Of a stretch of DNA of 51,855 nt, positions 15,431 to 24,020 are shown piece after piece. The notes under the pieces are model-generated. The model was not told where the DNA came from. It did not search any database and saw only the letters and a program-made list of their open reading frames with translations. The position numbers and the translations under genes were made by a program. Each line of letters begins with the position of its first letter. The first letter of the stretch is position 1. Source of the stretch: Lachnospiraceae bacterium (GTDB lineage Bacteria; Bacillota; Clostridia; Lachnospirales; Lachnospiraceae); the NCBI GenBank assembly GCA_900771195.1, contig CAAGMZ010000021.1, positions 1-51,855 on the forward strand, read 5' to 3'.

Positions 15431-16033
15431 CTACTTCATTGCGCCTTTTATTGCCGCCATGAGCTCATCGTATGTCTCATATGCGGGAATATCCGGATTG
15501 TCAGCTTTTATCCGGTCAGTGCTCTTAAAAAGAAAACCTGCTTTGCTTGCTTTAATCATACCCATGTCATTATGGCTGTCTCCGCTGGCAATAGTCTCAA
15601 ATCCTATTGACTGTAATGCCTTAACGGTGGTGAGCTTTGACTGAGGACAGCGCATCTTAAATCCCGTGATTTCGCCATCATCTGCCACCTCAAGAGTATT
15701 GCAGAAGATAGTGGGCCAGCCAAGCTTTTTCATAAGCGGTGTGGCAAACTGTTCAAAAGTATCACTGATAATAATGACCTGCGTAAATGAACGGAGCTCA
15801 TCAAGAAACTCCTTTGCCCCCGGCATAGGATCAATCTTTGCTATCGTCTCCTGAATTTCCTTAAGTCCAAGGCCGTGCTCCTTAAGTATTCCGAGGCGCC
15901 ATTTCATAAGCTTGTCATAATCAGGCTCATCCCTTGTCGTCCTCTTAAGCTCGGGTATCCCGCTCTCCTTTGCAAAAGCTATCCAAATCTCCGGTACAAG
16001 TACTCCTTCAAGATCCAGGCATACAATATTCAT
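15431..16033 (-). CDS. thrH: HAD phosphatase, ThrH type (phosphoserine phosphatase/homoserine phosphotransferase-like)
   Basis: A 200-residue cytoplasmic HAD-superfamily enzyme. The nucleophile motif is CLDLEGVLVPEIW (Asp at residue 6; DxEG instead of DxDG, characteristic of ThrH), motif II is IIISDTFEQF, and motif IV is ASGDSHNDMGMI. ThrH in Pseudomonas dephosphorylates phosphoserine and can transfer phosphate to homoserine. The gene lies within the mannan esterase cluster, 20 bp after the CE17-like gene and 18 bp before a CE2-like gene, with strong ribosome binding sites throughout. This suggests co-expression and leaves open a role in sugar-phosphate metabolism, for instance near mannose 1-phosphate made by the GH130 phosphorylase. 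That role is speculation. Confidence 0.82.
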   Translation of the reverse strand: MNIVCLDLEGVLVPEIWIAFAKESGIPELKRTTRDEPDYDKLMKWRLGILKEHGLGLKEIQETIAKIDPMPGAKEFLDELRSFTQVIIISDTFEQFATPLMKKLGWPTIFCNTLEVADDGEITGFKMRCPQSKLTTVKALQSIGFETIASGDSHNDMGMIKASKAGFLFKSTDRIKADNPDIPAYETYDELMAAIKGAMK

Positions 16034-16053
16034 TTTCTCTTTTTTCTCCTTTC

Positions 16054-17166
16054 TTACTGCCTTCCGCTGCCTATTACCGATACAAGATAAAAAGGAACCG
16101 CATCATTATCGTGTGCTTCGGTGATTTTTATCGTCAGCTTGTGTTTTCCTTTGGCAATATGCTCTGCGACTGTATACAGTTCAAGCTTATCGCCCCAGGT
16201 CTCATCGAAATTAGCATTTAGTGTTATTCTGTTACTTTCATCGTCATCAATCGTAAGCTCTGCTACAGGTGCAGGCAGCTTAACTGATTTTCTGAACTGA
16301 ACGCCGATACAGCTTCCCACAATTTCAAAAGTTATTGAATCGCCAATTTTGGATGCTGTCCATCCGCCTTTGAAACAGTCCGTAATGGTCTTCTGCTTGG
16401 AAATATCCGCCTCAAACCCACTGCACAAAGGATTGCAGTTATAATTCTGATATCTGGTGGAATCTTCGTATGCATTGGCTGTAATCGGTTCCGGAAATAC
16501 CTCGTCTTCCTTATCGGCCGGTGATTCCATGATTTTCTCCAGTCCATACGTAATGACGGATGCCACAAGCTCATGTCCTTCGTCATTGGGATGAAGATCA
16601 TCCGGAGTTATCTCGCGGTTTAGTATTTCCCCGGACAAAAGCGCCGGATAAATCGTGCTCTGCATACTTACGGCAGGAATACCATAGTGCCTTGCAACGG
16701 CAGCATGCACAATCTGTGCATTTGCACCGTTATCGTAACATACATTATGAACAATCATTACAGCCGGCTTTTTGGGTGAATTATAAACTTTACGGACAAG
16801 GCCCTCATATGTCTCCTTAAAATGCTCAACTCCGTCATCATTAACCGAAAACTCTATTATGACAAAATCAGGATCATATGACAGAATGTCATTATCGACT
16901 CTGGCAACGCCAAACTGTGAAGTGGTTCCTCCTACGCCTCCGTTTACATAGGTGAAATCCGCATTGGGAAAGGTCTCGCACCACCATTTGTAAACACGGT
17001 AAGCATAGCAGAGCTCCGGTTTGGTAGAAACACTTCCCTGTGTAATCGAACCGCCAAGGAATGCCAGCGTGATTTTTTCTCCTCTCCCGGCTCTTTCCAT
17101 AACAGCTTTTATTCTTGCGTTATTGCCTTTATTGCTTATTGCTCCGTTGTAGTCTATTTTTCTCAT
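16054..17166 (-). CDS. CE17-like SGNH acetylesterase with C-terminal binding domain
   Basis: A 370-residue intracellular esterase. The SGNH hydrolase domain comes first (residues ~25-225): serine in LAFLGGSITQGS, Gly in VNGGVGGTTSQFG, Asn in EFSVNDDG, Asp/His in DDLHPNDEGHE. The C-terminal ~235-370 is a beta-sandwich like CBM35. This order and size match the Roseburia intestinalis CE17 mannan esterase, which removes 2-O-acetyl groups from mannosyl units, complementary to CE2. The ATG overlaps the stop of the CE2-like gene upstream by one base (TAATG), so the two esterases are translationally coupled, which fits their known cooperation. Confidence 0.87.
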   Translation of the reverse strand: MRKIDYNGAISNKGNNARIKAVMERAGRGEKITLAFLGGSITQGSVSTKPELCYAYRVYKWWCETFPNADFTYVNGGVGGTTSQFGVARVDNDILSYDPDFVIIEFSVNDDGVEHFKETYEGLVRKVYNSPKKPAVMIVHNVCYDNGANAQIVHAAVARHYGIPAVSMQSTIYPALLSGEILNREITPDDLHPNDEGHELVASVITYGLEKIMESPADKEDEVFPEPITANAYEDSTRYQNYNCNPLCSGFEADISKQKTITDCFKGGWTASKIGDSITFEIVGSCIGVQFRKSVKLPAPVAELTIDDDESNRITLNANFDETWGDKLELYTVAEHIAKGKHKLTIKITEAHDNDAVPFYLVSVIGSGRQ

Positions 17167-18206
17167 TAGTTCCAGATCTCCTTCCCCAGTGAATTTATAT
17201 ATGCAACCAGCTCATCCGACATTTCCTCCGCCTCCGGAATCCTTATATGCCCGGGGGTTCCTGCGCCATTTCTCTTGTATACGAAATGATGAACGCGGTG
17301 GTTATTAATCTTATTGCATACATAATCTATTGCTTTGTCCCATGCGGCATCATGGTTAAGTATCGTGGTCGTAAGAATTATCCGGGCCTGCGGATACAGG
17401 CTCATAAGCCTTCGTATAAATGTCTCATAATGCGCACGCCATCTGGCTGCCTTAGTGCCGTCATAATCCTCTGCCATATAATCCTCAGGATGACTGTCAT
17501 TCTGCCCTATGGCCACTACGACAACATGGGGTGTATACTTTGAGAAATCCCAGGGCTTCGTTTCGCCCAGATGCGGATTGTATTCTATTTTGTCGTAACA
17601 GCTCTCAACACCTGCCAAAACCGGTGCTGCAAAATATCCCGTCCCGTCAAGAAGAGCAATCCCTCCCTGCGATGTGTCGTGAAGCTCAGCATTAAGCTTT
17701 CGCGCCGTCATCCACGAATATGAATAATAGCTGTTGGAGTATTCTCCGTTATGCACCGGATCAGGTTTCCCCACGTAATCCAGCGCCTCTGAAACCTCAC
17801 CGCAGGATACACTGTCACCGAAAACCTCAATCCTTCTTGCCGGGCGTTCTGACGGTTCGATTATGTCTCCGTCAATATCAAAGCCTAAAAGCGTAACATA
17901 ATGCCCGGCATCCTGTCTTTTGTAAAGCAAAAGCTCATGCTGCCCATCCTTAAGATTTCCGGCTATTTTGTAATCTTTTTGCCCCGGCTCATCGGCAAGA
18001 AGAAATCTTCCCATTTCTCCATCGAGCATATATCCCATGTAATTATCATAGCAGCAGTGTCTGTTATCCATCGTTACACTGACGGACGTGCCCGTAAAAG
18101 CAAGCTTTACGCTTGTGCAGGCATACACCATAACAGGTGCTTTGGGATTATCAAAATCAATTCTTCCGCAGTACTGCAGAAGCGGATTATCAGCCTGTAT
18201 ACGCAT
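17166..18206 (-). CDS. CE2-like SGNH acetylesterase
   Basis: A 346-residue intracellular enzyme with an N-terminal beta-sandwich (~1-125) and a C-terminal SGNH domain (~128-346), the CE2 architecture. Catalytic serine is in EVFGDSVSCGE, Asn in VAIGQNDSHPE, and the C-terminal histidine in TPGHIRIPEAEEM. It is coupled to the CE17-like gene (one-base overlap) and follows the epimerase gene by 10 bp, with a GGGAG ribosome binding site. It is clearly diverged from the second CE2-like gene at 14348-15412, so the two may deacetylate different positions or chain ends. Substrate assignment rests on locus context and Roseburia parallels. Confidence 0.86.
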   Translation of the reverse strand: MRIQADNPLLQYCGRIDFDNPKAPVMVYACTSVKLAFTGTSVSVTMDNRHCCYDNYMGYMLDGEMGRFLLADEPGQKDYKIAGNLKDGQHELLLYKRQDAGHYVTLLGFDIDGDIIEPSERPARRIEVFGDSVSCGEVSEALDYVGKPDPVHNGEYSNSYYSYSWMTARKLNAELHDTSQGGIALLDGTGYFAAPVLAGVESCYDKIEYNPHLGETKPWDFSKYTPHVVVVAIGQNDSHPEDYMAEDYDGTKAARWRAHYETFIRRLMSLYPQARIILTTTILNHDAAWDKAIDYVCNKINNHRVHHFVYKRNGAGTPGHIRIPEAEEMSDELVAYINSLGKEIWN

Positions 18207-18216
18207 AAATTTCTCC

Positions 18217-19401
18217 CTAATCGTCTATCCTCTTGATTACTTCCATGCACATTCTTCCGTTGTGATAAGGGCACTTCCAGGGTTCTACAATTCTGTAGCC
18301 TTCAACCGGACTTCCGTCCTGGTTAACCTGCCAGTACCACTCTGAACCTTCCCTGTGGTCCTTCACATATGTCTTTATGAAATCCCACACAGCCTTGACA
18401 GCCTCGGCATATTCCTTGTGAGAAGGATCCTTCATGTATCCGTTGAGGAATCCTACAACGGTCTCAGCCTGAACCCACCATACTCTGATATTGTTAACAA
18501 CGCCCTTGTCACATTCATTTGCAAGTGAATGTCCGTCAAATGCAGTCTTGTAAATCTGCTCTGTAAGTGCCTTTGTAACAGGTGTCATCTTATCATAATA
18601 CTTTTTCTCATCAATAACCTCTACGCCACGGTCCATAAGCCATGCAGTCTCAATATCATGGCCATATGAATGGAGGTCAATAATAGAATTGTAATTGGCA
18701 TCGAAGAATACTTCCTGTCTCTTAAGCTCAGGATTGTATATCTTATCTGCAAAAAGATCCATTATCCACATAAGTCTTTCTTTAACCTTCTGCTCATGTG
18801 TCACCCTGTAAAGCTCCGTGTAAGCCTCAAAAACATGGAGAAGCGTGTTCATGGTCTTGTCAGCCATAACTCCGTTCTCTGAAAGCTTTTCGTTGGACTC
18901 GGGCTTAAAATCCCTTGTAAATGCTTCAAGATATCCGACTTCATCCGTGCAGCGGCTCTCTATGATGTCATAAAGCTCAAAAGCAAGTTTAATTGCCTCT
19001 TCATCACCGCTTGCCTCATAATATGATGAAAGAGCATATATACAGAATGCCTGATTGTATGTGTGCTTGGTAGTATCAAGCGGTTTTCCGTCATATGTTA
19101 TTGACCAGTAAATTCCGCCGTATTCTTTGTCTATACACTTATCGCGGAGAAACTCGTAAGCATGCTTTGCCTCGTCAAGAAGGCTCTCATCCTTAAGGAT
19201 TGTATAAGCATTTGAGAAAAACCATGTGATTCTGCTGTTAAGGATGCAGCCTTTCTCAGCTTCCTTATTGACCTTGAGATCGTAGCTGACCTCACCGTAA
19301 TATCCTCCGTTTGCGTCATCGCGAAGTCCCTTCCAGAAAGGAATAATTCCGTTTACAAGTTCGTCCTTTACTTCTTTTTTTAGTACTGAAAATTCACTCA
19401 T
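18217..19401 (-). CDS. Cellobiose/mannobiose 2-epimerase (AGE family)
   Basis: A 394-residue cytoplasmic (alpha/alpha)6-barrel enzyme of the N-acylglucosamine 2-epimerase superfamily. Family motifs include HTYNQAFCIYALSSYYEA, LHSYGHDIETAWLMDRG, VWWVQAETVVGFLNGY and WYWQVNQDGSP, which supply the histidines and tryptophans of the active site in cellobiose 2-epimerases. In mannan loci this enzyme converts beta-1,4-mannobiose to mannosylglucose, the substrate of a long-form GH130 phosphorylase. ATG 19401 (MSEFS) is preferred over an upstream start at 19434 because an AGGGAG box lies 9 bp upstream. It follows the GH36 gene by 19 bp in the same operon. The phosphorylase that would use its product is not in the window. 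Confidence 0.88.
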   Translation of the reverse strand: MSEFSVLKKEVKDELVNGIIPFWKGLRDDANGGYYGEVSYDLKVNKEAEKGCILNSRITWFFSNAYTILKDESLLDEAKHAYEFLRDKCIDKEYGGIYWSITYDGKPLDTTKHTYNQAFCIYALSSYYEASGDEEAIKLAFELYDIIESRCTDEVGYLEAFTRDFKPESNEKLSENGVMADKTMNTLLHVFEAYTELYRVTHEQKVKERLMWIMDLFADKIYNPELKRQEVFFDANYNSIIDLHSYGHDIETAWLMDRGVEVIDEKKYYDKMTPVTKALTEQIYKTAFDGHSLANECDKGVVNNIRVWWVQAETVVGFLNGYMKDPSHKEYAEAVKAVWDFIKTYVKDHREGSEWYWQVNQDGSPVEGYRIVEPWKCPYHNGRMCMEVIKRIDD

Positions 19402-19420
19402 TGTCCTGTTCTCCCTGATT

Positions 19421-21613
19421 TTATTTTTCTTCAATCAAATGTATAAGAAGCGACTTGAAATCGCCCCATTGATTGGCAATGTTAATGCCTGCATTTGCAA
19501 GCGTGTCACCGTAAAGCACAGTGTCACTGTCCTCGATTCTGTAGCGTTTCTTCGGGTCGAGTCCCGGTATCATGATTCTTCTGCTGTGGTAGTTCGGTCT
19601 GTTGAGCACCTGCACATATGTGATAAGAGCCTCCGACTTATCCTTTGCCACAACCTCATAGCAGTCATACTGGTTGTTCTCGCTGTAAGACGCTATTCTG
19701 TAATAATCTCCGTTGCGAACAAGATCATTGTATTTGTGATACATCGCAACCTGACCGGGAATCATATTACGGTCTTCGTCCGGAATCTTTGTCACATCAA
19801 GTTCATATCCGAAGGTTCCTGCCAGCGCCACATTTCCTCTTGTCTCAAAGGGCGTCACCCTGCCGACGGTATGATTGGGGCAGTCTGAAACGTGGGCCCC
19901 CATCGTTGAAAGCGGATAGATAAGCGCCGTGCCTTCCTGAATCTTGAGTCTCTCGATTGCATCGGTATCATCCGAGCACCATATCTGGGGACTGAAATAC
20001 AGCATTCCGGGGTCAAAACGAGCTCCGCCTCCCGAGCAGTTCTCCAGAAGAAGATTGGGGAACTCTCTTGTAAGCCTGTCCTGAAGCTCATATACCGCAA
20101 GAACATATCTGTGGCAAAGCTCTCCCTGCCTGTCGCTTTCCAGCATTGTGCTGTAAAGATCAGTGAGCTGTCTGTTCATATCCCACTTCACATATTCAAT
20201 ATTAGCACTTCTTAAAATTGTTGCAACAGCTTCATAAACATAATCTACAACTTCTTTTCTTGAAAGGTCAAGCACGAACTGGTTCCTTGAGCGGCACGGA
20301 ACACGCCCCGGTACTGCTATTGCCCAGTCCGGATGTGCCTTATACAAATCAGAGTCGGGTGAAATCATCTCCGGCTCAAACCATATTCCGAACTTAAGTC
20401 CTATTTTATTGACCTCATCCACCAGATGCCTAAGACCACCGGTAATCTTTTCCTCGTTGACCTTCCAGTCGCCAAGGCTCGTATTGTCATCATTTCTGTG
20501 TCCAAACCAGCCGTCATCCATTACAAGCATCTCAATTCCGCACTTCTTGGCTTCTCTGGCAATATTTATAAGCTTCTCGGTATTAAAGTCAAAATACGTT
20601 GCTTCCCAGTTGTTGATTAGTATGGGACGTTTTTTGTCCTTATACGGGCTGCGTATAAGATGGTTTCTGTACATGTCATGGAGATTTCTTGTCATTTTAC
20701 CGAGGCCTTCCCCGGAAAATGTCATGACTACCTCGGGAGCCTGAAATGTCTCATCACGGCCAAGCTTCCAGGTGAAATCCTTGGGATTAATTCCCACTGA
20801 CACACGCAGCGTGTCAAACTGTGTTTTTTCAACCTGTGCAATAAAATTGCCTGAATATACAAAATGGAACCCGTAGACCTTTCCCTCGCCCTGTGTTATG
20901 TTCTGTGATGTAAGCGCGATAAAGGGGTGTTCCTGATGTGATGACTCGCCTTTAAATGATGCCACATTCTGCCTGCCGTAGCCTATGTCCCTGTAATCAA
21001 TCTGTCTTTCGCGCGCCCATGAACCGTGCAGCGAAAGCATCCTGTAATTGTCATTATCCATATCAACGGTCGCTGACATTACTCTCGTAAGATAAATGTC
21101 ATCATCTGCCCTGTTGGTTATGGCAACGCTTCTTGTGATTACATCTTCTTTATCAAATACCGTATACATAAGTACTGCTTCAAGCTTCAGCACATCATCG
21201 CTCACCGTTATCTCAAGCGTCTGACAGTCTTTTTCCGTGCCAAATGTAGCCGGCAGCCCGGAAAGCTTTGGCTTCCCCTGATAGATTCTGTGGCTCCTGT
21301 ATGTGAAATTCACGGCACTGCATCCGTTCTTATCGCGGACTTCAACTGCCCCTTCCCTGTAATCCCCGACTCCGTTCCCCGGAAATTCAGACGGAAAAGC
21401 ATCGAAAAATGAGCTTCTGTCCCTATTGTTGGCAGATGGAAGGAAAGGGTTCTCATCTGTTCTCAAAAGATATGAAACCTCATCATCGGTTATTTTAGCC
21501 CCGTAGTAACAGTGTCCCGGAAACTGTTCCTCGTCCACGATTGCGATGACATAGCTTGTACCATCCGTATCAAGCTTAAATGTTTTTGCCGATTCATTGT
21601 AAGTAATACCCAT
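19421..21613 (-). CDS. GH36 alpha-galactosidase
   Basis: A 730-residue cytoplasmic enzyme, the usual length for bacterial GH36 (AgaA/RafA type). The N-terminal beta-supersandwich (~1-325) is followed by the TIM barrel (~330-650), with substrate-binding WFGHRNDDNTSLGDW, nucleophile Asp in YVKWDMNRQ, and acid/base Asp in IWCSDDTDAIER, plus the C-terminal beta domain. It removes alpha-1,6-galactose side groups from imported galactomannooligosaccharides. The ATG at 21613 has an AAAAGGAG box. It sits 13 bp after the GH5 gene and 19 bp before the epimerase, so all three are in one operon. Confidence 0.93.
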   Translation of the reverse strand: MGITYNESAKTFKLDTDGTSYVIAIVDEEQFPGHCYYGAKITDDEVSYLLRTDENPFLPSANNRDRSSFFDAFPSEFPGNGVGDYREGAVEVRDKNGCSAVNFTYRSHRIYQGKPKLSGLPATFGTEKDCQTLEITVSDDVLKLEAVLMYTVFDKEDVITRSVAITNRADDDIYLTRVMSATVDMDNDNYRMLSLHGSWARERQIDYRDIGYGRQNVASFKGESSHQEHPFIALTSQNITQGEGKVYGFHFVYSGNFIAQVEKTQFDTLRVSVGINPKDFTWKLGRDETFQAPEVVMTFSGEGLGKMTRNLHDMYRNHLIRSPYKDKKRPILINNWEATYFDFNTEKLINIAREAKKCGIEMLVMDDGWFGHRNDDNTSLGDWKVNEEKITGGLRHLVDEVNKIGLKFGIWFEPEMISPDSDLYKAHPDWAIAVPGRVPCRSRNQFVLDLSRKEVVDYVYEAVATILRSANIEYVKWDMNRQLTDLYSTMLESDRQGELCHRYVLAVYELQDRLTREFPNLLLENCSGGGARFDPGMLYFSPQIWCSDDTDAIERLKIQEGTALIYPLSTMGAHVSDCPNHTVGRVTPFETRGNVALAGTFGYELDVTKIPDEDRNMIPGQVAMYHKYNDLVRNGDYYRIASYSENNQYDCYEVVAKDKSEALITYVQVLNRPNYHSRRIMIPGLDPKKRYRIEDSDTVLYGDTLANAGINIANQWGDFKSLLIHLIEEK

Positions 21614-21626
21614 CACTTTTCTCCTT

Positions 21627-22850
21627 TTATTGTTCTATGGCATTCCGGATTGCGGTCATGGTTTCCGGAAACAGTACCTCATACGTTTTCCGGTCTATCA
21701 TGCCAAAATTTTCTCCATCACCTTTTACAGCACCATTATCCCACCATACACAGGGGACTCCGATTTCTTTTGCTGCATTTATATAATATGAAACCCACTC
21801 GGCACGTTCACTTTCATTATCCTTATTAACCGCTCCAAACTCCCCTATTATAACAGGAATTCCCTTATCTGTAAAAAGAGTTTTCAAATCATTCATAAGT
21901 GTGTCAATATCTTTTGTATTGTTGTTCCATTTATCCGTACCTTTTGTATCGAGTGCAAAACTGTATGGCACATAGGCATGAACCGAAACTATGATTCTAT
22001 TATCATCCTCCGGAATCTGAAGATGTTTTATGCCTACAGTACTGTTAGCGGCATATCCGGGAATCATCAGCAGCCTGTACGGATTGGAGCCTCCTGAATT
22101 TCGTACGGTATCAATGAAGGCCTTGTTGGTTGCATTTACAACATCCCAGCCTTCCTTATCTCCGCCATTCCACTCAAGCTTCGTTCCGACTTTTCTCGGT
22201 TCGTTCTGACCCTCAAAGATAAGATGTTCATCGTAATCTTTAAATGTCTCCGCAATCTGTCCCCATATAGCTGACATTTCGGCACATGCAGCCTCTTCAT
22301 TATCATAGTACGGATAATTCCAGTCCTCATGGTGAAGGTTTAAAATCACATAAACGCCTCTGTCATAGGCATAATCAACCACTTCCTTCACACGCTTCAT
22401 CCAGCTTTCAACAATGGTATAATCAGGACCGTCTGCAATATGATCCTTCCATGATACCGGAATTCTTATAACATTGGCACCCGCATCAATCATAGCATCT
22501 ATAAGCTCCTGAGTTATCTTGGGATTACCCCAGGCAGTTTCAAATTTAAACGGCGGCTCAACCCTTATAAGAGTATCACTTGTAGAATCCAATGTATTTC
22601 CAATACTAAATCCAAATTTAATTTCTTTTACTACAGACATGGCATCCATATTCTCCATGTCCTTATTTATATTTTCTGTTTTTATCACCGGTTCTTTTTC
22701 CGTCACCTGTTCTGTTCCTTCTGTTGTATCGTTCACAGATACATCTTCAACCGTCCCGGCTGTCTGAAGGCTGTTTCCTTCAGTGCACCCTGAAAAAAGC
22801 ATAATTCCTGCAAGCATAACAGCCATTATGGCGACTCTTGCTTTTTTCAT
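21627..22850 (-). CDS. GH5 (subfamily 4-like) endoglycanase lipoprotein
   Basis: This 407-residue surface enzyme has a lipoprotein signal peptide with the lipobox LFSGC (Cys22), then a Thr/Glu-rich linker to ~residue 65, then a single GH5 catalytic domain to the end. The GFSIGNTLDS and ETAWGNPKIT motifs are typical of GH5_4. The acid/base glutamate is in FEGQNEPRK, the nucleophile in IIGEFGAVN, and the conserved HxY is in VSVHAYVPYS. GH5_4 enzymes cut beta-1,4-glucan, xyloglucan or glucomannan; here glucomannan is plausible. No binding module is attached. The start was set at MKKARV (22850), 9 bp after GGGAGG. It is the first gene after a terminator, so it probably has its own promoter. Confidence 0.88.
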   Translation of the reverse strand: MKKARVAIMAVMLAGIMLFSGCTEGNSLQTAGTVEDVSVNDTTEGTEQVTEKEPVIKTENINKDMENMDAMSVVKEIKFGFSIGNTLDSTSDTLIRVEPPFKFETAWGNPKITQELIDAMIDAGANVIRIPVSWKDHIADGPDYTIVESWMKRVKEVVDYAYDRGVYVILNLHHEDWNYPYYDNEEAACAEMSAIWGQIAETFKDYDEHLIFEGQNEPRKVGTKLEWNGGDKEGWDVVNATNKAFIDTVRNSGGSNPYRLLMIPGYAANSTVGIKHLQIPEDDNRIIVSVHAYVPYSFALDTKGTDKWNNNTKDIDTLMNDLKTLFTDKGIPVIIGEFGAVNKDNESERAEWVSYYINAAKEIGVPCVWWDNGAVKGDGENFGMIDRKTYEVLFPETMTAIRNAIEQ

Positions 22851-22910
22851 AAGATACCACCTCCCAATCCGTGCCACGCATGTGCGTAAATTATCACTTC
22901 GTGTATATCA

Positions 22911-22957
22911 AAAGGCTGCCACAGCATTCCAAAATTAAACTGAATACTGTGACAGCC
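22911..22957 (-). terminator. Terminator after the GH130 gene
   Basis: On the minus strand a 16-bp stem (22942-22957 with 22914-22929, two G-T pairs) with a 12-nt loop is followed by TTTTGATAT. It lies 12 bp beyond the GH130 stop and separates the long transporter operon from the GH5-GH36-esterase operon. Confidence 0.75.
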
Positions 22958-22968
22958 CAATAAACTGA

Positions 22969-23991
22969 TTAGCGTCTTCCGATCTCGCGGTCGTTTTCGT
23001 TAGTCACACTGTGTTCTTTGATATATGCAACAATCTCATCAAGCTTGGTAAATGCAAGTCCTACATAGCTGTCAGCACAGCCATAGTAAATTGCAATCTT
23101 CCCTGATTCTGAATCATGAATGGTTGCACAAGGGAATGTAACATTAGGTACAAAACCTCTCTCCTCATACCACTCCTCAGGTGTAAGAAGGAAATTCTCG
23201 CATCTGTAAAGTACCTTGGAAGGATTCTCAAGGTCAAGGATTGCTCCGCCGATTGAATATACATATCCGTTGCATGTACCGCTTACGCCATGATAGAAGA
23301 GAAGCCATCCTTCGTTAGTTTCAATAGGAGCTGCTCCACCACCAATCTTAAGTGACTGCCACCACTCGTTACCACGTCCCATAACGTGTCTGTGCTTGCC
23401 CCAGTATACCATATCAGGACTCTCACTGATAAATATATCACCGAAAGGTGTATGTCCGGAATCTGAAGGACGGCTGAGAAGCATGTACTTGCCGTTAATC
23501 TTTCTGGGGAACAATACAGCGTTTCTGTTGAAGGGCAGGAAAGGATTCTCAATTCTTGTAAATGTCTTGAAATCCTGTGTTTTAGCCATTCCGATTGCTG
23601 CTCCGTAAAAATCCTGACACCAGATGATATAATATGTGTCCTCAACCTTTACAAGTCTGGGATCATATGCATAATAAGGCATGAAATCATTTCCGTCTTC
23701 ATCCTTGAAAGGAATCTTATCCTTCTCAAAATCCCAGTGAATTGCATCTTTGCTGTGTCCAAGGTAGATATAAGGAATTCCGTTGGTCTGCTCACCTCTG
23801 AACACACCAATAAATTCATCGCCATAAGGTACTACAGCACTGTTAAAAATTCTTGCTACTCCTTCAACAGGATTACGTCCGATGATGGGATTCTCTGAAT
23901 ATCTCCAAACCGGAGCTCCCTTTAATCCTTCGGGTTTATCCTGCCACGGTACATTCTTGACAGCAGGTGCTATCATTTTAATCTCTGACAT
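22969..23991 (-). CDS. GH130 beta-1,4-mannooligosaccharide phosphorylase
   Basis: A 340-residue cytoplasmic five-bladed propeller enzyme. The length and the lack of a long N-terminal extension fit GH130 subfamily 2 (mannooligosaccharide phosphorylase, EC 2.4.1.319) better than the ~390-residue mannosylglucose phosphorylases. Family motifs include NSAVVPYGDEFIGVFRGEQ, the general-acid region YYAYDPRLVKVEDTYYIIW, NRNAVLFPRKINGKYMLLSR, and the phosphate-site region around GNEWWQSLKIGGGAAPIET. It should convert mannooligosaccharides plus phosphate to mannose 1-phosphate. It follows the LacI regulator by ~30 bp and is the last gene before a terminator, at the distal end of the transporter operon. 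Confidence 0.88.
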   Translation of the reverse strand: MSEIKMIAPAVKNVPWQDKPEGLKGAPVWRYSENPIIGRNPVEGVARIFNSAVVPYGDEFIGVFRGEQTNGIPYIYLGHSKDAIHWDFEKDKIPFKDEDGNDFMPYYAYDPRLVKVEDTYYIIWCQDFYGAAIGMAKTQDFKTFTRIENPFLPFNRNAVLFPRKINGKYMLLSRPSDSGHTPFGDIFISESPDMVYWGKHRHVMGRGNEWWQSLKIGGGAAPIETNEGWLLFYHGVSGTCNGYVYSIGGAILDLENPSKVLYRCENFLLTPEEWYEERGFVPNVTFPCATIHDSESGKIAIYYGCADSYVGLAFTKLDEIVAYIKEHSVTNENDREIGRR

Positions 23992-24020
23992 ATTTCCTCA
24001 CATTCTGCCGCAACACACGG

